Positions 22,010-33,389 of a stretch of DNA of 64,000 nt are shown piece after piece (positions within the stretch are counted from its first letter, which is position 1; the number at the start of each line of letters is the position of its first letter). Origin of the DNA: Notamacropus eugenii (Eukaryota > Chordata > Mammalia > Diprotodontia > Macropodidae); NCBI RefSeq assembly GCF_028372415.1, contig NC_092877.1:248615010-248679009 (forward strand), in the 5' to 3' direction. The translations under genes were made by a program, and so were the position numbers. The notes beneath the pieces were generated by a model. It made no database searches, was not told the DNA's origin, and worked only from the letters and a program-made list of their open reading frames with translations.

Positions 22010-22770
22010 TCATTGTTTAGTCTTTCAGTTGTGTCTGACTCAAATGTCCTCAATAATTTTGGTGGACAGATTTTCTTTTTTTTCCTATTAAACACATTGT
22101 CACATTAGTTGTACTGCATAAAAGAATTATAATGTGTGGGAGAAACCACGAAAAAGAAAGTAAAACAAATAAAAAAGAAAAGGAAAAAAATAGTCTACTT
22201 TGATAGAGATTCTGACTCCATAGTTCTGTCTCTGGATGTGGATGGTATTTTCCATCATGAGTCATTTGGAATTATTTTACGTCTTTGCATTACTGAGAAA
22301 GGCTAAGTCTGTCAAAGTCAGTCACTTTATACTGTGGTTGTTACTTTGTACAATGTTCTCCTGGTTCTGCTCACTTCACTAAGCATCAGTTCATATAAGC
22401 CTTTCCAGGTTTTTCTGACGTCTGCCTGTTCATCATTTCTTATTCCAGAACAGAATTCCATTACATTCATATACCACAACTTTTTCAGCCCTTCTTCTAT
22501 TAATGGGCATCCCCTCAAATTCTAGTTCTAGGCCACCATAAAAAAAAAAAAAAACCCTGCTATAAATATTTTTCTACATTCCACAGGGTTTTCTTGGCAA
22601 AGAAAAAATTGGTTTGCCATTTCCTTTTCCATTGTGCCACATTTTACAAATGCAGAACTGAGACAAACAAACTGACGTGCCCGGGATTACAGATAGAGTA
22701 AGCATCTGAGGTCACATTTGAACTCATATTTTTCTGATTCCAAATCTGGTAGTCTAGCCTCTAACCTACC
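22010..22770 (-). mobile_element. MAR1-type SINE split by an L1 3' end
   Basis: The SINE's 3' part is at 22010-22074 (TTTAGTCTTTCAGTTGTGTC, TGACTC). It resumes at about 22578 (GGGTTTTCTTGGCAAAG, GGTTTGCCATTTCCTTTTCC, then a degraded tRNA head to 22770). Together they form one antisense CORE-SINE. ACAG plus TTTTCTT at both L1 junctions looks like a target duplication. Confidence 0.75.
22075..22577 (-). mobile_element. 5'-truncated L1 3' end inside the SINE
   Basis: On the minus strand from 22577: ORF2 C-terminus (LWYMNVMEF, IRNDEQADVRK, WKGLYELML; frame 22518-22327), then 3'UTR (ATGATGGAAAATACCATCC, CCAGAGACAGAACTATGG) and an A-rich end near 22075-22085. It is about 500 bp, the typical size of a truncated insertion. 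An A15 run at 22541-22555 lies within it. Confidence 0.82.
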
Positions 22771-22791
22771 TAATTTTCCTCTGGAGACAGC

Positions 22792-22793
<2 letters not shown>

Positions 22794-22863
<70 letters not shown>

Positions 22864-22960
22864 CATATATATGTATATATATATATATATGTATGAAAGC
22901 ATGTATATATACACAAATACAGATATGTATATACACATGTATGCATATATTTGTTTGTGT
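22794..22960. repeat. (TA)n microsatellite with TATG/TACA extensions
   Basis: A TA run from 22794 to about 22858, then ACATACATATATGT-type mixtures. It abuts the end of the split SINE. Confidence 0.95.
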
Positions 22961-23218
22961 TCATCCTTCACTGTCCAAGAAGCCTTTGACATCAGAGAAA
23001 TGATGATATGACCTGAATGTGATTTTGTTTTGAGTGAAGGAAGGCTCTGCAAGGTCACCAGCCTCACTTCTCCTCCAGAGCCATCTGAATCCACTGACCA
23101 GATATTCATCAGGATGACTGGAGATGACCCAAGATGCAGTGGGATATCTTGGGCCCCTTAGGCCAAGGTCTTTACAGGTACTCACTTAGGGTGAGGTTAC
23201 ACCCATTCATTGAATAGA
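22961..23218 (-). mobile_element. SINE with RTE-like tail and a second head type
   Basis: The reverse complement starts with a head containing ACCTCACCCTAAGTGAGTAC and AAGACCTTGGCCTAAGG, then CTTGGGTCATCTCCAGTCAT and the shared tail ending CTTCTTGGACAGTGAAGGAT. The copy at 40841 has the same head; the one at 21160 has a different, tRNA-like head. Confidence 0.78.
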
Positions 23219-24584
<1,366 letters not shown>

Positions 24585-24760
24585 GTAGGTTGTATAAAGA
24601 ATACTAAACTGTTTCTTAACCAGACACCAAAAGTTATGTGTTCAAATTCTGACTACCACTGTGTCATCATGGCAAGTCACTTCTCAGGATGTCATTTTCC
24701 TCTCTCATTTTCATAAAAAAGTGAAGAGGGGACTGTAGGATCATAGATAGGATTTCATGG
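24585..24760 (+). mobile_element. Old MIR/MAR1-type CORE-SINE
   Basis: Degraded but ordered blocks: a GTTCAAATTCTGAC-type B box near 24642, GTCATCATGGCAAGTCAC and a CTTTCATTTTCATAAAA-type core end. Confidence 0.6.
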
Positions 24761-24819
24761 TTTCTGTGTTCCCATAGTGTTGTAACATTGTGGAAATTTA
24801 TTTTCAGTTTCTCTCAGGA

Positions 24820-26110
24820 CACAAAAGGATTAGAAAGTATCATAGATGGAGTAATATAAGAAATCTTTGAGTTCATTTAATTCAATAACTTCAAACAGAT
24901 GAGGAAACCTATCCTCAAAGAGTTTAAGTCACTTGCTCAGCATTTTCAAAGCAGTCCTTCCATGTCTTATTTCACACAAATAGTTGGCCCATGCTTTAAT
25001 GTTCTCTCTCCTAACACTTTTTTTGTCTTTGATCTTTTTGCTATTTTATTTACTTGGCATTTGGTTCTAAATACTTGTTTTCAAGATATTCTTGAATAAC
25101 TTCCTCTTACTTCCTTCTGTCTTAGTAGGAGTTAAACAATCATGGAATCTCAGAATTTGACCTCAGTGGCTACATGGACAAAGGCAAATAAAAAGTAAAG
25201 GATTTAACTCTGAAACATACCCGATATGCCGTAATCCAGGCTATGCTTGAAGAGCTATAATGAAGGACTTCCTTCCTCCCAAGAAAACACTTGCCACTTT
25301 GGCACAGCTTTAATTATTAAGAATTTTTCTCTTATTCTAAGTCTAAATTGGCATGTGAAGATTTATTGGATTAATTTATTTGAACTTTATTTAGTTTTAA
25401 CTCTAAGCAATGCAATTGATATTTATTAAGCACCTACTGTATACCAGGCATTGTATTACTACTGGGATCATGAAGAAAGGCAATAACTTAATGCTTTCAG
25501 AAAGCGTTAAACATCTTCTCTTCAGATGCCAAATTCCAAAGGTTGATGCAAAAGGATAGAACAGACAATACTGCCATCATAGGCTTTATAGTGGAGCATA
25601 AAAAGTAACATATATCCACAAATGATCATCCAATAAAACAAACTATACTGAATGAATGAGAAGTTGTCAACATTCTATTGTAGGAAAAATAACTTCTAGA
25701 TGGCAAATTATGGAATATATCAAAGAATATTGTGTGGAAAGGTAATTTTTATGTTAGGAGAAATAAGAGGAACTGAGGATATCTTAAAATTGTGTGACAT
25801 GGATTTATAAAATAAGTGAATGATATAGTATTTTCAGTTGAACTGTCCCAAAGACTGTGTGTGGGGTACTGGTGGGAGTAAGACATTATAAAATTAGCTG
25901 ACGAGATGAAATGGTAGAGGGCCTTGAACACTTAGCTAGGAAATTAGAACTATTTTTTTTTTCTAAAAGGGATGACAGAAGAATAGGAGCCATGGATAGC
26001 TTATGTTCAAGGGAATGGAATGTTGAATAAATTAAAGATAAGGGAAAAAGCATTTATTGAGCACTTACTATGTGCTAAGCACTATACTAAGAACTGGCCA
26101 TAGAAATCTG
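24820..26110. other. Mostly unassigned, with ancient L2/MIR-like traces
   Basis: Weak ancient-repeat blocks are at 24885-24945 (AGATGAGGAAACCTATCC), 25412-25475 (TATTTATTAAGCACCTACTG) and 26049-26100 (GCATTTATTGAGCACTTACT). The last two are the recurring ATTTATTGAGCACCTACTATG-type word of L2/MIR repeats. No gene is recognised. Confidence 0.45.
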
Positions 26111-28639
26111 AATAAAAAACTGAAGCATCCCATGGTCAGAAAGAACATATATAGGAGAGTTCAAGTGGAGGACAAATGGAATAGTCCAATATTCTTTAGG
26201 GTGAGGAGGCATGTCAAATATTAATTAATTTCTTTTTTTATTATTTTTACTTTAAACTTAATTTTTCACTAGTTAATAATTATTTCTTAATAGATATTAA
26301 ATATTATTGAATATAAATGTTTAATAGTGATAATAAATTTAATGTTTTTCCCAATTGCATATAAAAACAATTTTCAACATTCATTTTAAAAATTAAGTTG
26401 TAAATTACTTGCCTCTCTTCCTACCACCCCGCATTGAGAAGGAAAGCAATCTGAAATGAGTTATACGTGCACAGTAATGTAAAACATATTTCCTTATTCT
26501 TCATGTTGCAAAAAAAAAAAAAAAAAAAAAAGCATAGGCCAAAAGAGAAACCCAAGAAAAATAAAGTTAAAACAGTGTTCTTCGATCTCTATTCACACTC
26601 CAGCAATTCTTTTTCTGGGGATGGATAGCATTTTTCATAATTCCTTCAAAGTTATCTTGGATCACTGTCTAGCCGAGAAAACTAAGTCATTGACAGTTGA
26701 TCTTCTTACCATATTGCTATTGCTGTGTACAATATTCTCTTTATTCTATGCATTTCCCTTTCCAGTTCATGTGAGTCTCTCCAGCTTTTTTTTTTTGAAA
26801 GCGTCTAACTCCTTGTTTTTTATATCACAATTAGGTTCCATCACAATCATATACGACAAACTGCTTAGCCATTCACCAATTGACGATTATCCCTTCAATT
26901 TCCAATCAGTTTGCCACCAGAAAAAAATGTTGCTATAACTATTTGGGCATAGTTCCAAATTGTTCTATATATTTGTTAATAAATTCTTTATGATTTCCCT
27001 TTCCTATTTAGCTTTTATTCTTATTCTGAGTCTTGTATTTGGAAATCACATTTTGTATTCAGCTCTTGTTTTTTCATCGGGAATGCTTGAAAGTCCTCTA
27101 TTTCATTGAGTGCACATTTTTTTTCTCTTGAAGGGGTATATTCTGCTTTGTATGGTAGATTAGTTTTAGTTATAATCTTATTTCCTTCACCCGTTAGAGT
27201 ATCATATTCCAAGGCCTGTGATCCATTAATGTAGGAGTTGCTACAACTTGTGTTATTCTGACTGTGGCTCCACATCACTTTACTTGTTTCTTTCTGGATG
27301 CAAGATTTTCTTTATGCTGGAATCTCTGGAATTTGGCTATAATATTCCAGGCACTTCTCATTTTGGAATCTCTTTCAGGAGGGATCAATGAATTCTTTCA
27401 ATTTTTATTTCATCATCTAGTTCTAGGATATCAGGGAAGTATTTCTTGGTAATTTCTAGAAATATGGAGTCTATGTTATTTTTTTGAACGTGATCTTCAG
27501 TTAGTTCAATGTTCTTTTTAAAAATTATTTCTCTCGTATCTCTTTTTCATGGCAGTTATATTTCTAAGAAGATATTTCACGTTGTCTTCTAGTTTTTCAT
27601 CCTCTTGGTTTCATTTAATTGTTTCTTGTCTCATAAAATCATTAACTTCTACTTGATAAACTGAAATTTTTATAAAATTATTTTCTTTAGTGAAGTTATG
27701 TACCTCTTTTTACATTTGGTCAATCCTAATTGTTAATGAGTTTATTTTCTTCAGTGAATTATCATGTTTTTAATCAGTTGGCCAATTCTATTTTTCTTTA
27801 TTTTTTTTTATATTTTCATTTTTTTTTAATTTAACTTTTAACATTTATTTTCACACAATTTTGGGTTATAAATTTTCTCCCCTTTTATCCCCTCCCCCCC
27901 CAAACCCAAGCTTTCTAATTGCCCCTGTGACCTATCTGCTCTCTCCTCTATCCTCCCTCCCTGCCTTTGTCTCCATTTTCTCTTTTGTCCTGTAGGGCCA
28001 GATAGCTTTCTTGACCCCTTAAAATGTATTTCTTGTTACCCACTGGTAAGAACATTACATTTGGTCCTAACACTTTGAGTTCCAACTTCTTTAGCTCCCT
28101 CCCTCTCCACCCCTTCCCCTTGGAAGACAGGCAATTCAATATAGGCCATATCTGTTCAGTTTTGCAAATGATTTCCATACTAGTTGTGTTGTATAGGACT
28201 AACTATATTTCCCTCCATCCTATCCTGTCCCCCATTACTTCTATTTTCTTATGGTCCTTTCCCTCCCCATGAGTGTCGACCTCATATTGCATTCTCCTCC
28301 CCATGCCCTCCCTTCCATCCTCCCCCCCACCCTGCTTGTGCCCCTGTCCCCCACTCTCCTGTATTATGAGATAGGTTTTCCTATCAAAATGAGTGTGCAT
28401 TATATTCTTTCCTTTAGTGGAATGTGATGAGAGTAGACCTCATGTTTTTCTCTTGCCTCCCCTCTTTATCCCACCACTAATAAGTCTTTTGCTTGCCTCT
28501 TTTATGAGAGATAATTTGCCCCATATAACTTCTTCCTTTCTCCTCCCAATATTTCTCTCTCACTGTTGATTTCATTTTTTTTTTCAGATATGATCCCATC
28601 CTCTTCAATTCACTCTGTGCACTCTGTCTCTATGTATGT

Positions 28640-28672
28640 GTGCGTGTGTGCATGTGTGTGTGTGTGTGTGTA
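28640..28672. repeat. (TG)n microsatellite
   Basis: A short, partly interrupted TG run at the same element position as the microsatellites at 36148, 45228 and 57740. Confidence 0.9.
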
Positions 28673-28806
28673 CTCCCACCCAGTACCCAGATATTGAAAT
28701 GTTTCAAGAGTTACAAATATTGTCTTTCCATGTAGGAATGTAAACAGTTCAATTTTAGTAAGTCCCTTATGACTTCTCTTTGCTGTTCACCTTTTCATGG
28801 TTCTCT

Positions 28807-29895
28807 TCATTCTTGTGTTAGAAAGTGAAATTTTCTTTCCAGCTCTGGTCTTTTCATCAGGAAAATTTGAAAGTCCTCTATTTCATTGAAAGACCATTTT
28901 TTCTGCTGAAGTATTATACTCAGTTTTGCTGGGTAGGTGATTCTTGGCTTCAGTCCTAGTTCCTTTGACTTCTGGAATATCCCATTCAATTCCCTTCTAT
29001 CCCTCAATGTGGAGGGTGTCAGATCTTGTGCTATCCTGATTGTATTTCCACAATACTTGAATTATTTCTTTCTAGCTGCTTGCAATATTTTCTCTTTCAC
29101 CTGGGAATTCTGGAATTTGGCCACAATGCTCCTAGGAGTTTCTCTTTTTGGATCTCTTTCATGCTGTGTTCTGCGGATTCCTTGAATATTTATTTTGCCT
29201 TCTGGTTCTAGAATCTCAGGGCAGTTTTCCTTGATAATTTCATGGAAGATGATGTCTAGGCTCTTCTTTTGATCATGGTTTTCAGGTAGTCCCAGAATTT
29301 TTACATTGTCTCTCCTGATTCTATTTTCCAGGTCAGTTGTTTTTCCAATAAGATATTTCACATTATCTTCCATTTTTCGAATCTGCGCGGTGTGTTCTGA
29401 GATATCTGTCTTTCTCATAAAGTCCTTAGTGTCCATCTGTACTATTCCAGTTTTGAAAGATCTATTTTCTTCAATGAGCTTTTGAATCTCCTTTTCCATT
29501 TGGTTAATTCTGCTTTTGAAAGCATTCTTCTCCTCATTGGCCCCTTGCACCTCCCTGGCCAACTGAGTTAGGCTAGTTCTCAAGGTGCCAATTTCTTCAA
29601 GATTTTTTTGGTTCTCCTTTAGCAGGGAGCTGATCTGCTTTTCATGCTTCTCCCTCATCCCTCTCATTTCCCTTCCCAGTCTTTCCTCCACCTCTCTAAC
29701 TTGATTTTCAAAATTCCTCTTGAGCTCTTCCACGGCCCGAGCCCATTGGGTGGGCTGGGACACAGAATCCTCGATTTCTGTGTCTTTGCCTGATGGCAAG
29801 CATTGTTCCTCCCCATCAGAAAGGAAGGGAGGAAGTGTCTTTTCTCCGCAGAAGTACCCTTCAATAGTTTTGTTTCTTTTCCCTTTTTTGGGCAT
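28807..29895 (-). pseudogene. ORF1 of ORF1-only element, near-intact with one stop
   Basis: ATG at 29895 (MPKKGKRNKT). An acidic N-terminal segment is followed by a long coiled coil (about residues 50-165: ENQVREVEERLGREM, EKNAFKSRINQMEKEIQKL), the RRM (LENRIRRDNVKILGLPENH) and a C-terminal domain (SIVAKFQNSQVKEKIL; PRITYPAKLSIIL). The frame is open for about 363 codons except one TAA at 29062-29064 replacing a Gln codon. At the site where other copies carry TGA, this copy is open. The family role is RNA binding and trimerisation; this is the only copy close to coding. Confidence 0.88.
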
Positions 29896-30564
29896 TCTCC
29901 CCAACCAGTGACCTGACCTCTGAAGGTTCTCCTCACACCCACCTCCCCTCCTGGTCCTCCCAGCCAGCGTTTGGGGACTGAGATTCAAATGCTGCTTCCC
30001 TCCTTAGGGTTTTTGGCGGGGGCAGGGCTGCTATTCAGTGTGAGAATTAAGTTCAGGTGGTCAGGGGCAGGGCCGCCTCTCTGGCTCAGTTCCCTCAGGG
30101 GGTTTATGCACAGACCTTCCACAATGGATCCAGGCTGCCGCCCGTTTGGGGAGCCCCTGTCTGTAGCTGCCTCTCAGCCCCCACCTCCCGGGGGGGGGGG
30201 CTCGAGCCATGGGGGCACCCCACTCCCCTCTCAACCCGCCGAATAGACTCTCTCACCTACCCCCATCAGTCACCTCTTGGTAGGGGGTCTTGTGCCGCCG
30301 CTGGAGATCCCGTCCCCGTAGCCCTCTCGGATCTTTTCCTCACGGTGTCGTGGCTGCAGCAGGGCTGCCCTCTGCTCCCCGTCCCAGCGCCCAGTCCATG
30401 GCGCGAAGGACCCCCCGCGAGAGGTTTGCAGGTCCCTCCGGAACAGAAATCTCCCTCACTCCAATATTCCGTGGTCTCTGGGTGCAGAATTCGCCCTGGG
30501 TTTGTCCCCTCTAGCCGTTCTGTGGTTTGTGGGTTCGGAGCTATGTGTATGTGCGTCTTTCTAC

Positions 30565-30588
30565 TTCGCCATCTTGGCTCTGCCCTCC
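30565..30588 (-). promoter_or_regulatory. YY1-like start motif of the ORF1-only element
   Basis: GCCAAGATGGC within about 20 bases of the 5' end. In human L1 the equivalent AAGATGGC is a YY1 site that positions transcription starts. The same word occurs at 43180 and 59618. Confidence 0.6.
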
Positions 30589-31695
30589 CCAATTCTATTT
30601 TTCAAAGGATATTTTCTCATAGGATTTTCTTACCTTTTACCATTTGGCCTTGTTTCGCTTACGTGTCATTTTCTTCATTCTTTTTCTGTGCCTATTAAAC
30701 CACACTCGATTCTTTTTGCATGCTTTTTTTGCATCACTCTCATATTTTTTACAAATTTTTGCTCTTCCTCTTGATTTTTAAAATCTGTTTTGAGTTCTTC
30801 CATGGCCTGAGAACAATTCATTTTTTTTTTTAATTTTCAAAGGCTTTGACTTAGCCATTTTGACTCTGCTTCTTCTTCTGAGAGTGTGTTTTGATCTTTC
30901 TGGTCACCACAGTAATTTTCTATGGTCAGGATAATTTTTCTTTTGTTTCCCCATTTTAGCAGAGCATTTCTTGACTCTTAACACTTTGCTAAAGTAGGGC
31001 TCTGTTTCCAGGGTGGAGGGAGCATTGTCTCAAGGTTTAAGGTTTTGTTCAGCCATTTTTAGAGATGCTTCTAGGGACCTATAAGTTTTCAGGTTTCCCA
31101 AGACAGTACAACTTGAGTACAGGTGTGTTTGCTACTCCTCTGATCTTTGAGCTGATCAATAATTGAATATAAGCACTCTTTTTTTGCCTGAGATCTGTGA
31201 TGAAGGTCCCTGCTGAACCACAGTCATATGAACTGATTTTCTAGTCTGACTGCTTGCTCTGAGAATGCCAGCCAGGACGGCAACCCAGATCTGAGTGTTG
31301 GAAAAGCAACAGAATCCTGCCCCCATTACCAACAAAGAGACCCTTGTAATATTCTTCTAAACAGTTGTTTTACCCTCCTCCTCTTGTTGTCAGTGGGCTG
31401 AAAACTCTGGAGGCATTTGCTGTAGTTGCTGATTCATTCACTCCCTGAGTATGTTTCTTTTTTGCTGGGGCCTGGTCTGTGCTGGCATGCTCTTCACTGG
31501 TCTTCATTCTACTCTCAATCCAGATTGATAGGCTTTGACTTTCCAACTTCAGGTTGGTTTGGACTGGAAAACTGTTTCACCCTTCCTTTTATGGATTCTA
31601 CCCCTTCAGGATTCCTTAAAGGTCTTTGGAGAGGTTTGAGGCAGAGCTCAGGTGAGTTCCTGGCTTCTCTCTGCCGTCTTGGCTTCATACTGTTG

Positions 31696-32215
31696 GTAAT
31701 GTACTTGTTATTTTTTTTTCTTTTTTTGTTTGTTTGTATTGAAATGGATAAAATTCAGGGGAGGAAGAGTGCTCTCAATCTATACTTAATCAAAAAGTTT
31801 ATCTAGGTGGTGAGATTCGGGTATGGGCAGGGTGGGGAGCAATGAGGTTCTGAGAAGTAAATTGGGAGGGTATGCTCTCAGGTCAGGACTCCCGAAGATC
31901 CTTGGATGAAGAAAATGGCCTGCAAACAAAGGGTCTATGAGAAGAAGGGCAAACTTGGAAAGGAGACCCCATTGACTTTCAAAAGTATGTAGGAACATAC
32001 CACCACCACTCCAAACATAAAGGCACATCCAAGGGAGCCATATACACTCCTGGGGAATATAAACTGGAAAGGACCTTTGAGCTCTGCTACAATTCATTCT
32101 GTAGATGAGTAAACTGAGGTTTCAGAGGTTCAGTGATTCAAAGGTCCCATGTCCCAGGTAGGACCCTGAAACTATGACCTTCATCTTCCAGTGACCTGAC
32201 TTCCCACCTCCTTTC
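31696..32215. other. Unassigned sequence
   Basis: No gene is recognised. Near 32060-32160 there is a weak ancient-repeat trace (GTAGATGAGTAAACTGAGGT). Confidence 0.4.
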
Positions 32216-32770
32216 AGTCTTCTGTGTTTCCTTCTCTATCTCCATACTCCCAGCTCTCACTTGGCCCTCATTTTGTGACTTCCTTCAGACCTAGTTAAGA
32301 CCCTCCTTTGTACAAGCCATTTCTCAGTTCTTGTTTCTAGGGCCTTCCCTCTGCTGACCATTCCCTACTTATCTGTCTAACATTTGTCTGTAACTCGTGA
32401 TTTCCACATTGTCCCCCAATTAGACTGTGAGGGATAAACCTATCTTTTGCCTTCTTTTGTATCCTTAGCTGTTAGCATAGGACTTCACAGATTATAAGTC
32501 ATTTTTCAGTCACGTTCAACTCTCCACGACCCTATTTGTTTTTTTCTTGACAGAGACACTGGAGTGGTTTGCCATTTCCTTCTCCAGTTCATTTTGCAGA
32601 TGAGGAAACTGGGCAAACAAGGTTGAGCGACTTGCTCAGGGTCACACAGCTAGTACTTTTCTGAGGTTAGATTTCAACTCAGAAAGTTGAGTTTTTCTAA
32701 CTGCAGGCCTGGCACTCTATCCACTGGAGCATCTAGTGGCACATAGTAGATGCTTAGTAAATATGATAGC
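32216..32770 (+). mobile_element. L2 LINE 3' end split by a MAR1 SINE
   Basis: The L2 3' part runs from about 32216 (AATTAGACTGTGAGGGATAA near 32420, TTTTGTATCCTTAGC near 32453) to about 32490. After the SINE it resumes as GGCACATAGTAGATGCTTAG (32739-32758), the standard L2 end. Confidence 0.72.
32491..32738 (-). mobile_element. MAR1-type CORE-SINE
   Basis: The reverse complement has the head (CCACTAGATGCTCCAGTGG, ATAGAGTGCCAGGCCTGCAG), CTAGCTGTGTGACCCTGAGC, CAGTTTCCTCATCTGC, GAAATGGCAAACCACTCC and a GTTGAACGTGACTGAAAA end. It is about 250 bp, complete, and inserted in L2. Confidence 0.87.
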
Positions 32771-33389
32771 TTCCAAAAAAATAGCTAAGCAACCAGTGCT
32801 AACTTCCTTAATGTTTCCTGAATTTCTGTTTCTCAAGCGTCTGTGGGATTCACCTGGTGTGGGGAGAGCCTGTTGGACTGAACTGCCTGAAATACCCCCA
32901 CAATTCTTAGATGATGTACAGTTCCCATTGTAGGGTCAAGGTAGGTGAGATTTTTCTGATGGAACTGGCTATAGCTGAGATGGTCCTTTGAAGTTTGTAA
33001 TGTGAGATTTTGTGGGAGTTTTGGCAGGTTAGGAAGATTACTTTGAATGATTACATACTGTTACATAAAGACATTACAGGATTTTGTTTGTTTGCTTGTT
33101 TTTCCTAAGCATCATTTTATGTAATTTTGCCATTGTAGAAGTGTAAGGGGGACCACAGAAACCATTCAGTCCACTCCCCTAGTTTAACGTGCAAGGAAAC
33201 CAGAGTCTTTGAGAGAACGGGGACTGACTTTGCCCAGCATCCCACATGAGGTAAATGATATAGTCTGGATTCAGATACAGTGAGGTGGTGGGTGTTGGGG
33301 GTGGGGGAGGAGATGTTGGCTCCCAAAACCAATATTCCTTCCACTGCAGCACTAAGGAGAGACAAACTGCCAGGGTTCCATGAAAATCA
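32771..33389. other. Unassigned, with an ancient-repeat trace
   Basis: 33120-33270 shows a diluted GTCCACTCCCCTAGTTTAAC / AAGGAAACCAGAGTC / TTGCCCAGCAT order of an ancient MIR-like repeat. No gene is recognised. Confidence 0.4.

Larger units (their letters stand above)
27797..30588 (-). mobile_element. Full-length ORF1-only L1 derivative (best preserved copy)
   Basis: The element is 2.79 kb. Its 5' end (30588) is GGGAGGGCAGAGCCAAGATG. A GC-rich 5'UTR leads to ORF1 (29895-28807), a purine-rich spacer with a TG/CA microsatellite, an ORF2 ATG at 28218 and the shared ORF2-loss junction. The 3'UTR ends in an A-rich tail at 27797-27830. The target duplication CCAATTCTATTTTTC is at 27782-27796 and 30589-30603, the signature of L1-type target-primed insertion. 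It lies in the ORF1 of the outer antisense element. Confidence 0.9.
26225..31695 (-). mobile_element. Antisense ORF2-deleted L1 derivative (outer element of a nest)
   Basis: On the minus strand from 31695: 5' end with GCCAAGACGGCAGAGAGAAG, 5'UTR to about 31020, ORF1 start and coiled coil to 30604, then the nested element (27797-30588). ORF1 continues at 27781-26990, then passes at about 26970 directly into ORF2 C-terminal sequence and the 3'UTR (to about 26225). Spacer and nearly all ORF2 are missing, a deletion different from that of the nested element. An A21 run at 26511-26531 lies in the 3'UTR. Confidence 0.78.

Noticed and set aside
21844..22095. Minus-strand Arg/Glu repeat frame
   Set aside because: Translation of the CT microsatellite; not a gene.
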